In this document: positions 31,521-42,599 of the stretch, piece after piece
Position numbering within the stretch: the stretch's first letter is position 1
Layout: each line of letters begins with the position of its first letter
Origin: Chrysemys picta bellii
Taxonomy: Eukaryota; Chordata; Testudines; Emydidae
Reading direction: 5' to 3'
Assembly: GCF_011386835.1 (NCBI RefSeq)
Contig: NC_088791.1
Location: forward strand, 5,208,998 to 5,272,997
Length of the DNA: 64,000 nt
Notes under the pieces: model-generated
The model's input: only the letters and a program-made list of their open reading frames with translations
Databases searched by the model: none
Told to the model about the DNA's origin: nothing
Made by a program: the position numbers and the translations under genes

Positions 31521-34500
31521 ATGAGGTAGGAGCATTGGGGTCGCTGGGCGGGGCGGGGGGGGGGGGCGCATTTCCAGCAAGGACTAAACAGACACCTTCC
31601 CACCCCTCTGTGCATTTCCCGGGCTGTCAATCTCCGACTTTTATATCTCTGGGCCTGGGGGTGGGGGTCAATGTCATATAATTTTGCATCCGTGTTGAAT
31701 CTCCCAGGCTGGTGACTCACTGGGCTAAAGTGCGATCTCGGTCATTTAACACGAGTGAGCTGTTCACATCCTTCTCCTGCAAGCTCACCTTGCTGTAACC
31801 GTCTGGAGAGCAGCCCCTTGTCGCCAGCTGTCAGTTCCATTTCCCTTACATCCCGCAGCAGCATCCCGCGTGGTGCCAATGACACTGAGCATTTCCACAG
31901 CCACCCCTGTCGGCCCAACGCTTTCAAACACTCATTCAGCAGGTACATAGCTGCACACTGGGAGACCCGTTGCCCTCTCCCCCCGTCAGCTGGGGCTTGG
32001 GAGAGCTCTGGGCCAGAGGAAGAACAGGGACCGCCCTGGTATAGAACAGCTAGTTTCGGTCACTTTTAGAGCATCCCCTAATGTATATGAGGGTTGATTG
32101 GGCCTGTTTCCCCCCCAGTGTACATACAGGCGGGTTCACGGTGCAAAGGAGCCTGGTTGGTGAAAAACAGCAATTTTCAGAACATTGATAGCAGCTCCAG
32201 TGACCAGTGCTGCAGCTTACAAGAGCCAGGTGACGGGAGAGACCTCAGGTCCATCTAGCCCAGTAGCCTGTCTTCCCACAGTGGCCAATGCCAGGATCCC
32301 CAGAGGGAATGAACAGAACAGGGAATCACCAAGTGATCCATCCGCTGTTGCCCATTCCCAGCTTCTGGCAAACAGAGGCTAGGACAACGTTTCTCAAATG
32401 CGGACATTGTGGCCGCATGCATCCACCAGGGGCTTTTTGTGCAGCCAGGACAGCTTCTGGGACGGGGGGGGCAAAGCATCGGCCCCTCCCTCTCCCTCCT
32501 TGTTGCTCCTGGATGCACCTCCCTGCACGGCCTCTGGAGAGAAGTGGGGCACAACGCTGCAGGAGCAAGGCGAGTTCTTGACCCACCTTGGGGGTGGGGG
32601 GTTGGGCTGCAGGCTTCAGCAGCGGGACTTCAGGAACCTGGTTGTGCTGCCCCAGACTCCGACCGCAGGGCAGCGGGTACTGACCCCACACACACCAGCT
32701 GCGGGGTTTCAGCCTCTGGCCCCAGGTTCCAGCTCGTAGCAACAGGTGCTGGCTCCTGGCTCCAGTCCTGGGCTTCAACCGCACAGTGGCAGGGGCTGGC
32801 CACAGGCATCAACCCCCAGCCCCAGCCGCCCGGCAGCAGGCTCCAACCGCAGGGCTTCGGGCACCAACCCCGGCTCTGGCCATGGGGCAGCAGATGCTGT
32901 CCCCCGGGTCTGATGGCAGAGCTTCAGTCTGCCTCTGGCCCCCAGTTCCGGCCATGCGGTGGCGGGCGCTGGCCCTGGGCTCCAGCCACGCAGCCCCAGT
33001 CCCTGGTGCTGATCCCCTGCCCCAGCTGCAGGGCATCAGGCGCCAAACCACAGCTCTGTTCCCGGGCTCCAGCCACACACCCCTGGGTCAGCAGGCACTG
33101 ATCCCCGGCCCCACAGCAGCGAGCGCCGGCTGCAGCCACTCAATGGCAGGCGCTGACTCCTGGATGCAACCACACACCCCTGGCCTCCAGCCCCCCGCTC
33201 CGAGCTCTGGCCATGCGGCAGCAGGCAATAGCCCTGGGCGCTGACCCACAGCTCCGGCTGCACTGCAGCAGGTTCCGATCCCTGGCTCCGGCCACGCAGT
33301 TCCTGTCCCCAGCTCCGGGTTCGGACACTGAGCCTTGGCTGCATGGCAGCAGACACCAGGCCCTGGCTCTGGCCACGCAACAGTGGGGCTCATCTCTGAC
33401 CCCCATTGCCCCGGCCTGGGCTGCCTCCCACAGCCCTGTATCCATCCTCTCCTCCCCGCCCCCCCAGGACCCTGCAGCCTCCTCCGGCCCCGCATCCATC
33501 CCACCATCGCCCTGCCCCCTTCTGCCTCCCACAGCCCTGTATCCATTCCCACCCATTGCCTCTGGACCCCACTGCCTTTCTGGCTTCGCATCCACCCCCA
33601 CACCCATTACCACGGGCGCCCACTGCCTCCCCCAGCCCTGCATCCACCACCCCCCATTGCCCCAGGCCCCCACTGCCTCCCACAGCCCTGTATCCATTCC
33701 CATCCATTGCCCCTGGACCCCACTGCCTCCCCCACTCCCTGCATTTATCCCCCACATTGCCCCAGGCCCCCACTGCCTCAAACAGCCCCGAGTCCACCCC
33801 CCTCCATCGCCCCGGGCCCCCACTGCCTCCCACAGCCCCAAATCCATCTTCTCCCCTCCCCCGGCCAGGACCCTGCAGCCTCCCCCGGCCCAGCATCCAT
33901 CCCACCATCGCCCTGGCCCCTTCTGCCTCCCACAGCCCTGTATCCATTCCCACCCATTGCCCCAGGCCCCCACTGCCTCCCACAGCCCCAAATCCATCTT
34001 CTCCCCTCCCCCGGCCAGGACCCTGCAGCCTCCCCCGGCCCAGCATCCATCCCACCATCGCCCTGGCCCCTTCTGCCTCCCACAGCCCTGTATCCATTCC
34101 CACCCATTGCCCCAGGCCCCCACTGCCTCCCACAGCCCTGCATCCATTCTCTCCTGCCCGCCCCCCGCAGGACCCTGCAGTCTCCCCCAGTCCTGCATCC
34201 ATCCCACCATCACCTCTGGCCCCTGCTGCCTCCCTTTTACAGCGCCCCCATCCAGGGCTTAATGGGTCCTGGGGCTTGCTGAGAAAAGTGATATTAACAA
34301 ACATGCAAGTATCACTTTTCACAGCAGACTTACTAGCTGTCTATGAAAAGTGATACGTGTATGTTTGTTAATATCACTTATCACTTTTCATAGCCTCCCA
34401 GGGAGCAACTAAGTGTGCTGTGATATTAACAAATATACAACTATCACCTTTCACAGCAAGCCCCAGGACTCATTAAGCCCTGCGTGGTGGGGAGGCGAAG

Positions 34501-37500
34501 GGGGATGCAGCATTATTTTTGTTATTGACTCTGCCAAAAAAACCCTACAAATATAAATTACGACGATTTGGATGTAAATCTCTGCCTATTTAATTGTTTT
34601 TCCTCAAATTAATTAAGTATTTTAGGAAAAAAGTGTCAGTGCGGCCACCAGTGAGAGTTGGTGTCTGCACTCTGAGGCCACCAAAAAATTGTTGTGAGAA
34701 CCCCTGGGCTAGGGATACGATCCCTGCCCATCCTGGCTGATAGCCATTGATGGACTGATCCTCCATGAATTTATCTAGTTCTTTTTTGAACCCTGTTATA
34801 ATCTTGGCCTTCACAACATCCTCTGGCAAAGAGTTCCACAGGTTGACTGTGCATTGTATGAAGAAATAACATAAGAATGGCCCTACTGGGTCACACCAAA
34901 GGTCCATCTAGCCCAGTATCCTGTCTTCCGACAGTGGCCAATGCCAGGTGCCCCAGAGGGATGAACAGAACAGGTCATCATCAAGTGATCCATCCCGTCG
35001 CTCGTTCCCAGCTTCTGGCAAACAGAGGCTAGGGACACCATCCCTGCCCATCCTGGCTAATAGCTATTGATGGATCTATCCTCCATGAATTTAGCTAGTT
35101 CTTTTTTGGAACCTGTTATAGTCTTGGCCTTCACAACATCCTCTGGCAAGGAGTTCCACAGGTTGGCTGTGCGTTGTGTGAAGAACTACTTCCTTTTGTT
35201 TCCTTTGCCAGAAGCTGGGATTGAGTTACAGGACATTGATCACTTGACGATAACCTGTCTGTTCATTCCTTTTGGGGCACCTGCCATTGGCCACTGTTAG
35301 AGGACAGGATACTGGGCTAGATGGACCTTTGGTCTGACCCAGTCTGGCTGTTCTTATGTTTTAAACCTGCTGCATATTAATTTCATTTGATGACCCCTAG
35401 TTCTTGTGTTATGAGAAGGAGTAAATAACACTTCCTTATTTATTTTCTCCACTCCAGTCATGATTGTATAGACCTCAGTCATATCCCCCCTTAGTCATCG
35501 CTTTTCCAAGCTGAAAAGTCCCAGTCTTCTTAATCTCTCCTCACACGGAAGCCATTCCAGATCCTTAATCATTATGTTTTTCTGAACCTTTTCCAATTCC
35601 AATATATCTTTTTTGAGATGGAGCGACCACATCTGCACACAGGATGCACTGCCGGGGCAGGGGTGTAACAGGTCTCGATCGCCTCAATTAAATGTCCAGA
35701 GAAAGAATATTTATATTTTGCCATTCCTCAGAAGTTCCCCATTACATTTCTCTCCTGCCTGCTGACTAGAGTGGACCCTGTTCCCATGGATACTAAGGGT
35801 AGGCTACACTGCAGTCACAGGTGTGTCTAGCTCAGGGAGGCATACCCGTGCTAGCTTTAACCTAGCTAGTGGGACTAAACCGAGCAGTGACGCTGCAGAG
35901 ACACAGCCCCGGATGTGGGCTAGAAACATGAGTATGTACCCAGGGGGCCAGACGGGCTCGCGGATCCCACGCCGCCACGCGTCACTGCTGTTTTTAGCTG
36001 CGGGAGCTAGGTTACAGCTAGTGCGGGGAGGGCAGCCCATGTTGCGATCACACCTCTCACTGCAGGGGGGGGGACACACCCTGCAGCCATTCACAGCACC
36101 CTGGCTGTGTGAAGGGGCCTTTCCATTTACACTCGCTTTATTCTGACAGAGTGTTGTGAAATAAACTTTGTAGGAATGATTTTAGATGCAGTGGAAATTC
36201 ATTCAGCCCAGACGGAGTCTCATTTCCCCCTCTCTTTGCAGCCCCCTGCGTCTGAAGGAGAAGCTGCAGGCCCTCCAGTGCCACTTCACTTGGAACTTTG
36301 AAATCAGAGACAAGGTAGATGCAGCTCACATCCTCCAAACTCTGGCTCTCAGGATTGCCCACACTCACTACCAGAACCAGCCCACGTTCCTTGCCATGCA
36401 GGCTTATCTCTACCACCTGCAAGGGCAATATGAAGACGCTCTGCAAAGCCTTAGAGAAGCCGAGGAGATTCTGCAAAGAGATCACCCAGATAACTTCCCC
36501 CGGCAGGTCCTGGTCATTTACGGAAACTACGCCTGGCTCTATTATCACTTGGCCCACTATGATTTGGTTGAGCTTTACCTGGACAAGGTTAGAAAGATCT
36601 GCAGCTCCCTGAAGAGCCGCTCTCCACATGCAGCTCAGATCCCTGAGATACATGCACAGAAAGGCTGGTCTCTCCTGGCAGCAGGCTTCCGCAATGGCAG
36701 AGAAGCCACAAAGTGTTTCCAAATGGCATTGAGAGAAGACGAAGCAAATGGGGAGTTTCTTGGTGGGTTGGCAATCGCAGCCTTTGCATCATGGACTCAC
36801 TCACACGATTCTGCAACTTGGAATGCTGCCAGAGAGAAGTTGGGCACCATTATCGGTGAACAGCAGCAAAACTATGAAGCTAAGGTGTATTTAGCCCAGA
36901 TCCTTAAGAGGGCGGATAGACAGCAAGCAGAAGCCCTCTTAGAAGATGTTGTTCAGAATAGCCTGGACCCTGAGGTTCTGAGAAATGCAGCCAAATTCTT
37001 TCAACAAGAATTCCCACAAAAAGCAATTGCTATCCTACAGCGAGCAATATTGCTGAATTCCACCTACCATCTCCTTCAGTATGACCTTGGCGTCTGCTAC
37101 AAGAAACAACTGAAGGAGGCCAAGTCAGGCAGAGGAGAAATATTGGCAGCAGCTATTGAAGCCTTCAAAAAGGCTGTGCAAAAAGATCCAACCTCTGTGT
37201 TTGCAAAGCTGGCTTTAGCTGAAATGTATGGAGAAAATACACCTCACTACCAAGAAGAGATTTATCTCAATGTCATGAGTGAAATGCCCAGCCTCAGCAA
37301 GAGGTGTCAGCAGGCCGTCTACCTTCACTGGGGGGATTTCCTCTTCTACAAGCAGAAGTCACTGTGGGAGGCAGCTAAGACGTACAAAGCAGGTTTCGCC
37401 ATTCCAGACAAGTACCTGGAGAGGCAACAACTGAAAACCAGGTTGGAAGAGGTGGCAGGAGAATTCCAGCAGAGCTCCCAAACCGCTGAGGCTGGGGCCA

Positions 37501-37553
37501 TATATGACTTCATTCAAGAGAATGAAAGTCCGAGACACTATAAAGTTCACTGA
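31521..37553 (+). CDS. Interferon-induced protein with tetratricopeptide repeats (IFIT)
   Basis: The coding sequence splits as in all IFIT genes: exon 1 gives only ATG AG (31521-31525, donor GAG|GTAGGA) and exon 2 (36242-37553, acceptor CTCTTTGCAG) gives the rest, 438 residues in total, beginning [24 protein letters not shown] proteins are cytosolic TPR-superhelix proteins that bind foreign RNA 5' ends and block translation. Family marks include [88 protein letters not shown]. It is shorter than human IFIT5 (482) because the last TPR is missing. The frame is fully open. The upstream ISRE and TATA support interferon control. Which paralogue (IFIT5-like or other) is not resolved. Confidence 0.95.
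32740..33420 (+). repeat. Degenerate GC-rich tandem repeat
   Basis: Loose units of about 40-45 bp built on words such as GCAGCAGGC, CCAGCCC and TCCAGCCACGCAG. Open frames across it in several phases reflect composition and give no protein-family signal. Confidence 0.6.
33421..34240 (+). repeat. Minisatellite with 48-bp units and a 150-bp higher-order repeat
   Basis: Units around CCCCACTGCCTCCCACAGCC and CTGTATCCATTCCCACCCAT are arrayed head to tail. A 150-bp block repeats almost exactly at 33841 and 33991 (both start AATCCATCTTCTCCCCTCCC). Overlapping open frames of over 300 codons on both strands (33140-34353) are by-products, not genes. Confidence 0.88.
34254..34481. repeat. Palindromic module with alternating inverted units
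   Basis: Outer arms of 28 bp (AGGGCTTAATGGGTCCTGGG at 34254 and its complement ending at 34481) match at 27 positions. Between them a unit of about 45 bp (GTGATATTAACAAACATGCA plus TATCACTTTTCACAGC) appears three times as plus, minus, plus. The RNA or single strand could form alternative hairpins. Confidence 0.85.
35798..36065. mobile_element. MITE-like element
   Basis: Resembles a turtle MITE with edges CTACACTGCAGTCACAGGTG and, inward on the other side, CTGCAGTGAGAGGTGTGAT. The interior has GCTAGC-rich self-complementary words. It lies in the IFIT intron about 180 bp before exon 2. Family call from memory. Confidence 0.55.
36242..37553 (+). CDS. IFIT exon 2 (nearly the whole protein)
   Basis: A 1,312-bp exon with an open frame from the splice acceptor (TTTCCCCCTCTCTTTGCAG) to TGA at 37551-37553. 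It encodes all TPR units; repeat-like helices are visible at [56 protein letters not shown] and [20 protein letters not shown]. No clear AATAAA follows within 600 bp, so the 3' end is unassigned. Confidence 0.95.
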
Positions 37554-37915
37554 TGGCAACAATAGAGCAGGAGACTGGAGATGTGGAGACAATGCAGGAT
37601 CCCTTTCCCTTCCCTGGACACACCCAGACCTCCTTCTGAAGCAAGTCACTTTCCCCACCTGTGTAACAATGACATTCGTGTTGCAAGTGATTCTGGGTCC
37701 CCTGAATAGTTCAGACCACGGCACATCCTGCTGCTGCTTCTTATAATTATTATTAGCTACCTGTACTGTAAAGAACGAGGCCCCTTAGTTAAATTGTGCA
37801 TGTTTGGGACACATCCATGTATGTAATTAATAAGGGCTATGTGTACGTTTTTCTTATGTGATGGTTGTCATATGTTTATGGGTCCTGAGATTGTCCATGA
37901 ACATAGGTTTTGTGA

Positions 37916-37987
37916 AGTTTCAGTTCCCTGCAAAAGGCACAGGGCGGGAAGCAAAGAAAGGAGTTGCCTAGGGAACTAGGGTATATA
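37916..37987 (+). promoter_or_regulatory. Possible second ISRE-like site with TATA
   Basis: AGTTTCAGTTCCCT (37916-37929) differs from the ISRE consensus at one core base and is followed 52 bp later by TATATA (37982-37987). A donor-like CCA|GTGAGT lies at about 38140. No ATG-plus-AG first exon is seen, so it could be the relic of a lost IFIT paralogue's promoter, or chance. Confidence 0.3.
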
Positions 37988-38400
37988 GGGAAGCCGGTGG
38001 GGTAGGGAGGAGACTCTTTCTCAGGAGAGTGAGAAGGTTGCTGCCTGCTGAGCTGTGACTTTAAATACAGCAGCAGTCAGGATCTCTCTCCCTGACAGCA
38101 GGGACGAGCTGTCAGCCCGTGACAGCTACTGACACCAGTGAGTGCGTTGTTGTTGGGGTTTGTTGTTCTGATGGGGAGCACACTCGCAGACACACACAGA
38201 GCTAGGTTCTTACTTGCAGCCATGACGGCGCAAAGGGGTTAGGGTGGGAAACAAGTGTCAGGGACACTCACCTGATCTCCGTGGTCAGGTCCTTGTTGTC
38301 GGAGGAGGCCTCTGATCCACCTCAGCTGGGAATCAATCCTCGGGCAGCCTCACCTGTAGAGAAGTTAAGGTAGAAGGCTTCCAATTACCACCTGTTAGGT

Positions 38401-38515
38401 GAATCATAGAATCATAGAATATCAGAGTTGGAAGGGACCTCAAGAGGTCATCTAGTCCAACCCCCTGCTCAAAGCAGGACCAATTCCCAGCTAAATCATC
38501 CCAGCCAGGCTCTAT
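38401..38515 (-). mobile_element. CR1 3' end
   Basis: ATCATAGAATCATAGAAT followed by TCATCTAGTCCAACCCCCTG is the 3' terminus of CR1 on the minus strand, truncated after about 115 bp. Confidence 0.85.
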
Positions 38516-40720
38516 TGTTATTCCCCTCCCTTCCCTTCCTCCTTTTACATCCTCCCGTTGTAATTAAAGGAACGTTTACATTCAAACAGCAGTGTGGGTG
38601 GCGTTCTTCCTGGGCAAACTCGGACAGACTGGTGCGGAGGGGGTCTGCAAGGGATTAGAAACCTCCTGTCAATCTCTGATTCAGAGCCTTCGGGAAGGGT
38701 TGCTGCTCAGAAACAGAACCCTTGGGGTGTTTGGGTTACAGTAGTGTGGTAGCGCCTAGGAGCCCAGACATGGACCAGGACCCCATTGCGTCTGGCCCCA
38801 AAGAGTCTACAGTCTGCGACCAGAGACAACAGGAGGGAACCAGCAGACAGACGGGGGAGCACAGGCAGACGATACTGGTCAGCAAAATGGACAGTGGTCT
38901 CAGCCCACCAGCTACCCAGCCACTGTCCAGTGTTTTGTAAGCATCACCGCAGAGGAGAGTTTAGCTTCTGATCCTGAGCAGCTGTTTCTACCCAGAGGGG
39001 ACGGTGCGACCATCCTTGTCTCTAAGCAAACCTACCTGCCAGCTCTGCTGCCTTCTAACATCCACACAGCAGATAGGTGTGGAGTTTCTTCGAACAGCGT
39101 TGAGTTCTTGTATCTGCATAGCTGAGGGCCTGTCGTGTGTCTATATCATGAGTCCCATCTTTGCTTTCTGCACCTCTCACTGACAATAACTCCCATTTAC
39201 ATGGCACCTTCACCCCCAGCTTGTCAGGGATCTGCTATGTTTTTATTTCATTTACAATAAAAGTAACTGAGAAAACAGAAATAAATCAATTCCACCATCT
39301 TGGAACGTTCCTTTCCCTGCCCTTCGGTTGCATCGGGGTGAGCAGCACACGGGCACGTCCAGCTCACAGTAAAGCACCGGGACAGTCACTGATAGCGCAG
39401 GAGCCAAGGCTGGAGTTTCAGAAGTTGACTTGGTGGAAATGAGTGTCCAGATTGACCCAATAGCTCAGCACCCAGCAGCTCCCGTCGTTCTCAGCTGGGG
39501 TCTGAGAACCCTGCATTGTTCTCAATGGGAGTGGGCTGGGGTGGAATCCTCTATTGTTCTCAGTGGGGGTGGGGTGAGGACGATTCTCCATTGTTCTCAG
39601 TGGACACTGCTAGCACTTTTGAAAAGCGGCCATAGAAGCTTAGGCAGCTAACGGGGTATCTTTGAGGTCTGCTGGGCACTCAAGGGATTACCATAAAGGA
39701 CCCTAAGCTCCCAGGTGGGTGAGGTGGACAAAGGGGTGGGGCAGGGGTGTGAGTAAAGGCTCCTTACCTGGCACGTTCAAAAGCCCTCCCGGGTCCTGTG
39801 TGCTCCAACCCCTCAGGGACAGGGACCCCATCAGGTGCAGGGGAACAGGCTCGCCCCAGCGCTGCCGACTGGCCAGGCGCGTCCAAACACCATGGACCCC
39901 TTTGCGCTGCGATGAAGGGATCAGCAGACAGCCAGGGCAGGCTGGGTGCGAGTGAGGGGGGGGTGGGAACTGGCAGGTTTCCCCTGTCGGGGGGTGCTGG
40001 AAGGGACAGGGCATAGATCCACAGGAAGGGGGCAAAACACAGGAAGGTTCTTATCTGGTTGGGGGCTACTGCACCACAGAGCAGGTGCCCTGCTTCCAGC
40101 CCCGATCCTTTTCCACAGCAAACCTGGGCAGTCAACAGGTACCTGCCCCGGGGCTGTTTGTGGGTGGATGGATCGCCATTGAGAGCTGGAAAGGAGCCGT
40201 GTGCAGCCAGATAGGGGGGTTCAGTCACTTTTACTTGGGACGAGAGTGAGCGTTTCCTTGGCAAGGTTGAGAGCTGAGACGGCTTCAATAAACCCCTTTT
40301 GCGGATGAGAACAATAGTTGTTCGGGGACAGTCCTGGCCGACTTTAGAAGACTCTACATGGCACACAGAGCCCCTGGTATAGCAGAAGGGAGGGGGGCAC
40401 CCAGCGACTCTGCCATGCAAGAAAAGGGAGTTGCCCCTTCCTCAACCACAGTCTATGGGCCTGATCCTGCTGAAATCAGTGGAAGGTTGCACTGGCTACA
40501 GCGGGAGGAGAAAGGCCCCGTGTCAGACACACTCAATCCATCGGCCGAGGGTCCCAGCTCAAGGAGGAGCTGAGCTCTCGCTGCGAAAGGAATGGATGCA
40601 GCAAGGCTTCCTGGAGGTCGGGGTGAGGGATTTGCAGGAGGAAAGGGAGGGCACTCAGCATGTAGGGAGGGGCAGCAGTTGGAATCCTCCTGTCTGCTCT
40701 CCTGTAGGAGCAGCATAGGC
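38516..40720. other. No gene recognised
   Basis: Intergenic sequence with a short internal repeat (CATTGTTCTCA about every 45-50 bp at 39516-39600) and a CT-rich minus-strand patch near 39,700-40,000. Open frames up to 218 codons (39764-40420, minus) overlap others and have no recognisable motif; they are probably chance in GC-rich DNA. Confidence 0.4.
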
Positions 40721-40721
40721 T

Positions 40722-40890
40722 GACCGTACGTCCTGTTTTGACCGGGACAGTCCCTTTTTTAAGCCCCACCATGGCCCTCCCGATTTTTTTGACAAAAGTG
40801 GGCATTTGTCCCATTTTCTCTTGCTAACTGATCGAGTTGGCAAGAGCAAACGGGACAAATGCCCACTTTTGTCACAAAGTGGTGTAAGGT
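40722..40890. mobile_element. Foldback element with long hairpin
   Basis: Arms GACAAAAGTGGGCATTTGTC (from 40791) and its complement ending at 40872 form an almost perfect 82-bp palindrome with a tiny loop. The left flank GACCGTACGTCCTGTTTTGA fits a turtle MITE family that folds this way. No coding content. Confidence 0.7.
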
Positions 40891-41732
40891 ACGGAGGAAC
40901 GTGCAGGGGGGACAAGTGGAGATGCCAGCCCCGTGCAGGGGGGAGGCTGGACTGGGGGGGGAGGAATGGTTCCAGTGTGTGCGGGGCAGGCAGGGATCCT
41001 GTGCCCAGCGACAGCCTCAAGCGGGGGGGTCAGCAGGGTTTGAGTGTCCAGTGACAGTTTGTGGGGGGCGCTTTGGGAGAAAGGCTGGGGCCCGCCCCAT
41101 GGGGAGGGGGGGACTGCACTTGTGCTGCTGGAGATTTGAGAGCTGGAGGCTCATGGGACTGGATAACAATCACGTGATGTCTTGTTTCCCTAAAGCTGGG
41201 CTGCCCCCATCTTTATCTCAGGCTCTGCATTGGTACAGCCAGCCTGGCATGCTGCACTGGTACTTTTGTACCTAGGGAAAGAAACAAGGCTTCCCCCTCC
41301 TGACCCAGGGTTTGGGGCCGGATTTTTGTGGGAGGAGCGATTCTATAGGCCTTTCTGCTGAACTTTGTGACAGAGGGCTATTGGCTTTCTCGGGGTTCAA
41401 CTTCACAGCCCCAAACCCTCTCCACGCTGGATAGTCTCATAGTGATCCCTTAAAGCTTCACAGTCAGCACACAGCTTAGCCCCTGAGCCTTGGACACTCG
41501 CTGACGGGTACCAGTCACTGAGCTCTCATCTGGGAATAGCCCCAAAGGGCTTTCCCTGAGCTGGGCTGCAGAAGGGGGACTGCTAGGGACAGGCCATAGG
41601 AAGGAGGCAAATCCCTGACAGTTTCTTTGAGTGTGAAGATGGAAATTCCCCATATTACCCATCATGTACTGCCCCACCTACCCGCTAAGGGGTATAACCC
41701 TTCATCTCTCTTCTGTACCACCCACCTCTCCC

Positions 41733-41953
41733 CTATGATGGGATTTGCACCTTTAAGGAGCCCTTTGTGCATCTCCAGCACGACTCTGTAAGCTGGGAGC
41801 TGGTCAGGGCCCATTCACCCTCGCAAGCCCAGGCCTCAGGCACCGACAAAAAGCAACCACAGCTTTGCATCCTCTTTAAATAAATTGCTCTAGGGGTGGC
41901 CCTAGGGTGCTGACTGTTCCCCCCTCACCCCTCAATTATGGGAGAGTCCCCCA
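41733..41953 (+). repeat. Duplicated block X, copy B
   Basis: Paralogue of 14752-14985, including AATAAA at 41879-41884. It lies upstream of lectin B, helping to define the duplicated interval. Confidence 0.75.
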
Positions 41954-42142
41954 CACACACACACAGATTGAGGGCAGAGAACCAGGCAAATGAGTCCCAT
42001 GGAGCTGCAGATGGCAATACAAAACAACTGGCTTGAGCCCCCACCCCAGTCATCTGGGAAAACTAAACCCATCCCTGGGCATCTCTAAGAGGTATTTCCC
42101 CATTCGCAAGCACTGAGTCTGTGTGTAACAAAAGAAAACCTC

Positions 42143-42311
42143 AGGGGTAGCCGTGTTAGTCTGTATCCACAAAAACAACTAGGAGTCCGGTGGCACCTTA
42201 AAGACGAACAGATTTATTTGGGCATAAGCTTTCGTGGGTAAAAAACCACTTCTTCAGATGCATCTGAAGAAGTGGTTTGTTACCCATGAAAGCTTATGCC
42301 CAAATACATCT
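42143..42311. mobile_element. Penelope-type hairpin element 1, 12-bp target duplication
   Basis: 169 bp flanked by a perfect 12-bp duplication AAAAGAAAACCT (42131-42142 and 42312-42323). A full left arm starting GGGGTAGCCGTGTTAGTCTG is followed by a shorter inverted copy, meeting at TTCAGATGCATCTGAA. I recognise the arm as the terminal segment of a turtle Penelope-like element; it carries the hammerhead-like core on both strands (plus copy from 42263). Confidence 0.75.
42263..42300 (+). ncRNA. Hammerhead-like ribozyme core
   Basis: Reads CTGAAGA, an extra A, stem GTGG...CCCA(T), GAAA, then GC-TTAT-GC. This is the hammerhead order CUGANGA - stem II - GAAA - short stem III. The U before the cleavage base is C here, and stem I partners are not obvious, so activity is doubtful. 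Confidence 0.4.
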
Positions 42312-42599
42312 AAAAGAAAACCTGTATTAGAAAGGGAAAGGGAACCCAGCATTAATTTGGGAAAACACCACAACCACATTCAAAAGCATGTAACCAAACG
42401 TAAACACCCACCCCACACTGTGATGGGCAGTGTCCTTTGCCTCAGTTTCCAACCTCGCGATGTGAAAGTCCAACAAATGAATGTCCCTTTAACACACCAA
42501 CCCCCTTTCCCTCTGCTGCACCCCTCTCACAGTGGGTTGACCTTGGTCAGCGAAGCCCCAGAGTTCAGCGTTGCATTCACACGGGTTCACCTCCCACTC

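Larger units (their letters stand above)
32385..34706. mobile_element. hAT-like composite insertion, 2.3 kb, in the IFIT intron
   Basis: Left edge CAACGTTTCTCA and inward-read right edge CAGGGGTTCTCA are imperfect inverted repeats of hAT type. The flanks GGCTAGGA (32377-32384) and GGCTAGGG (34707-34714) match at 7 of 8 bases, and the CR1 sequence it interrupts is continuous across the gap. It has no transposase. Instead it carries two C-rich tandem-repeat fields and a palindromic module, both listed separately. Confidence 0.7.
32222..35650 (-). mobile_element. CR1 3' fragments, split by a hAT-like insertion
   Basis: Two runs of the CR1 subfamily 3' region (TCCATCTAGCCCAGTA, CCAGCTTCTGGCAAACAGAG, then ACAACATCCTCTGGCAA) occur at 32222-32384 and 34707-34865. 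They are continuous with one another once the segment 32385-34706 is removed. A further copy begins at 34868 and runs to about 35650. All are on the minus strand and non-functional. They lie in the IFIT intron. Confidence 0.75.

Noticed and set aside
33140..34353. Open frames of over 300 codons on both strands
   Set aside because: They run through a C-rich minisatellite in several phases at once and encode only repeat-derived Pro/His/Ser or Gly/Trp peptide; no splice sites or family motifs.
39764..40420. 218-codon minus-strand ORF
   Set aside because: No recognisable domain, overlaps frames on the other strand, and lies in GC-rich intergenic DNA; judged chance.
42143..42311. Hairpin elements as tRNA-derived SINEs
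   Set aside because: The head has a faint A-box-like word, but no B box or tRNA fold could be drawn; terminal sequence and hammerhead-like core fit a Penelope-like origin better.
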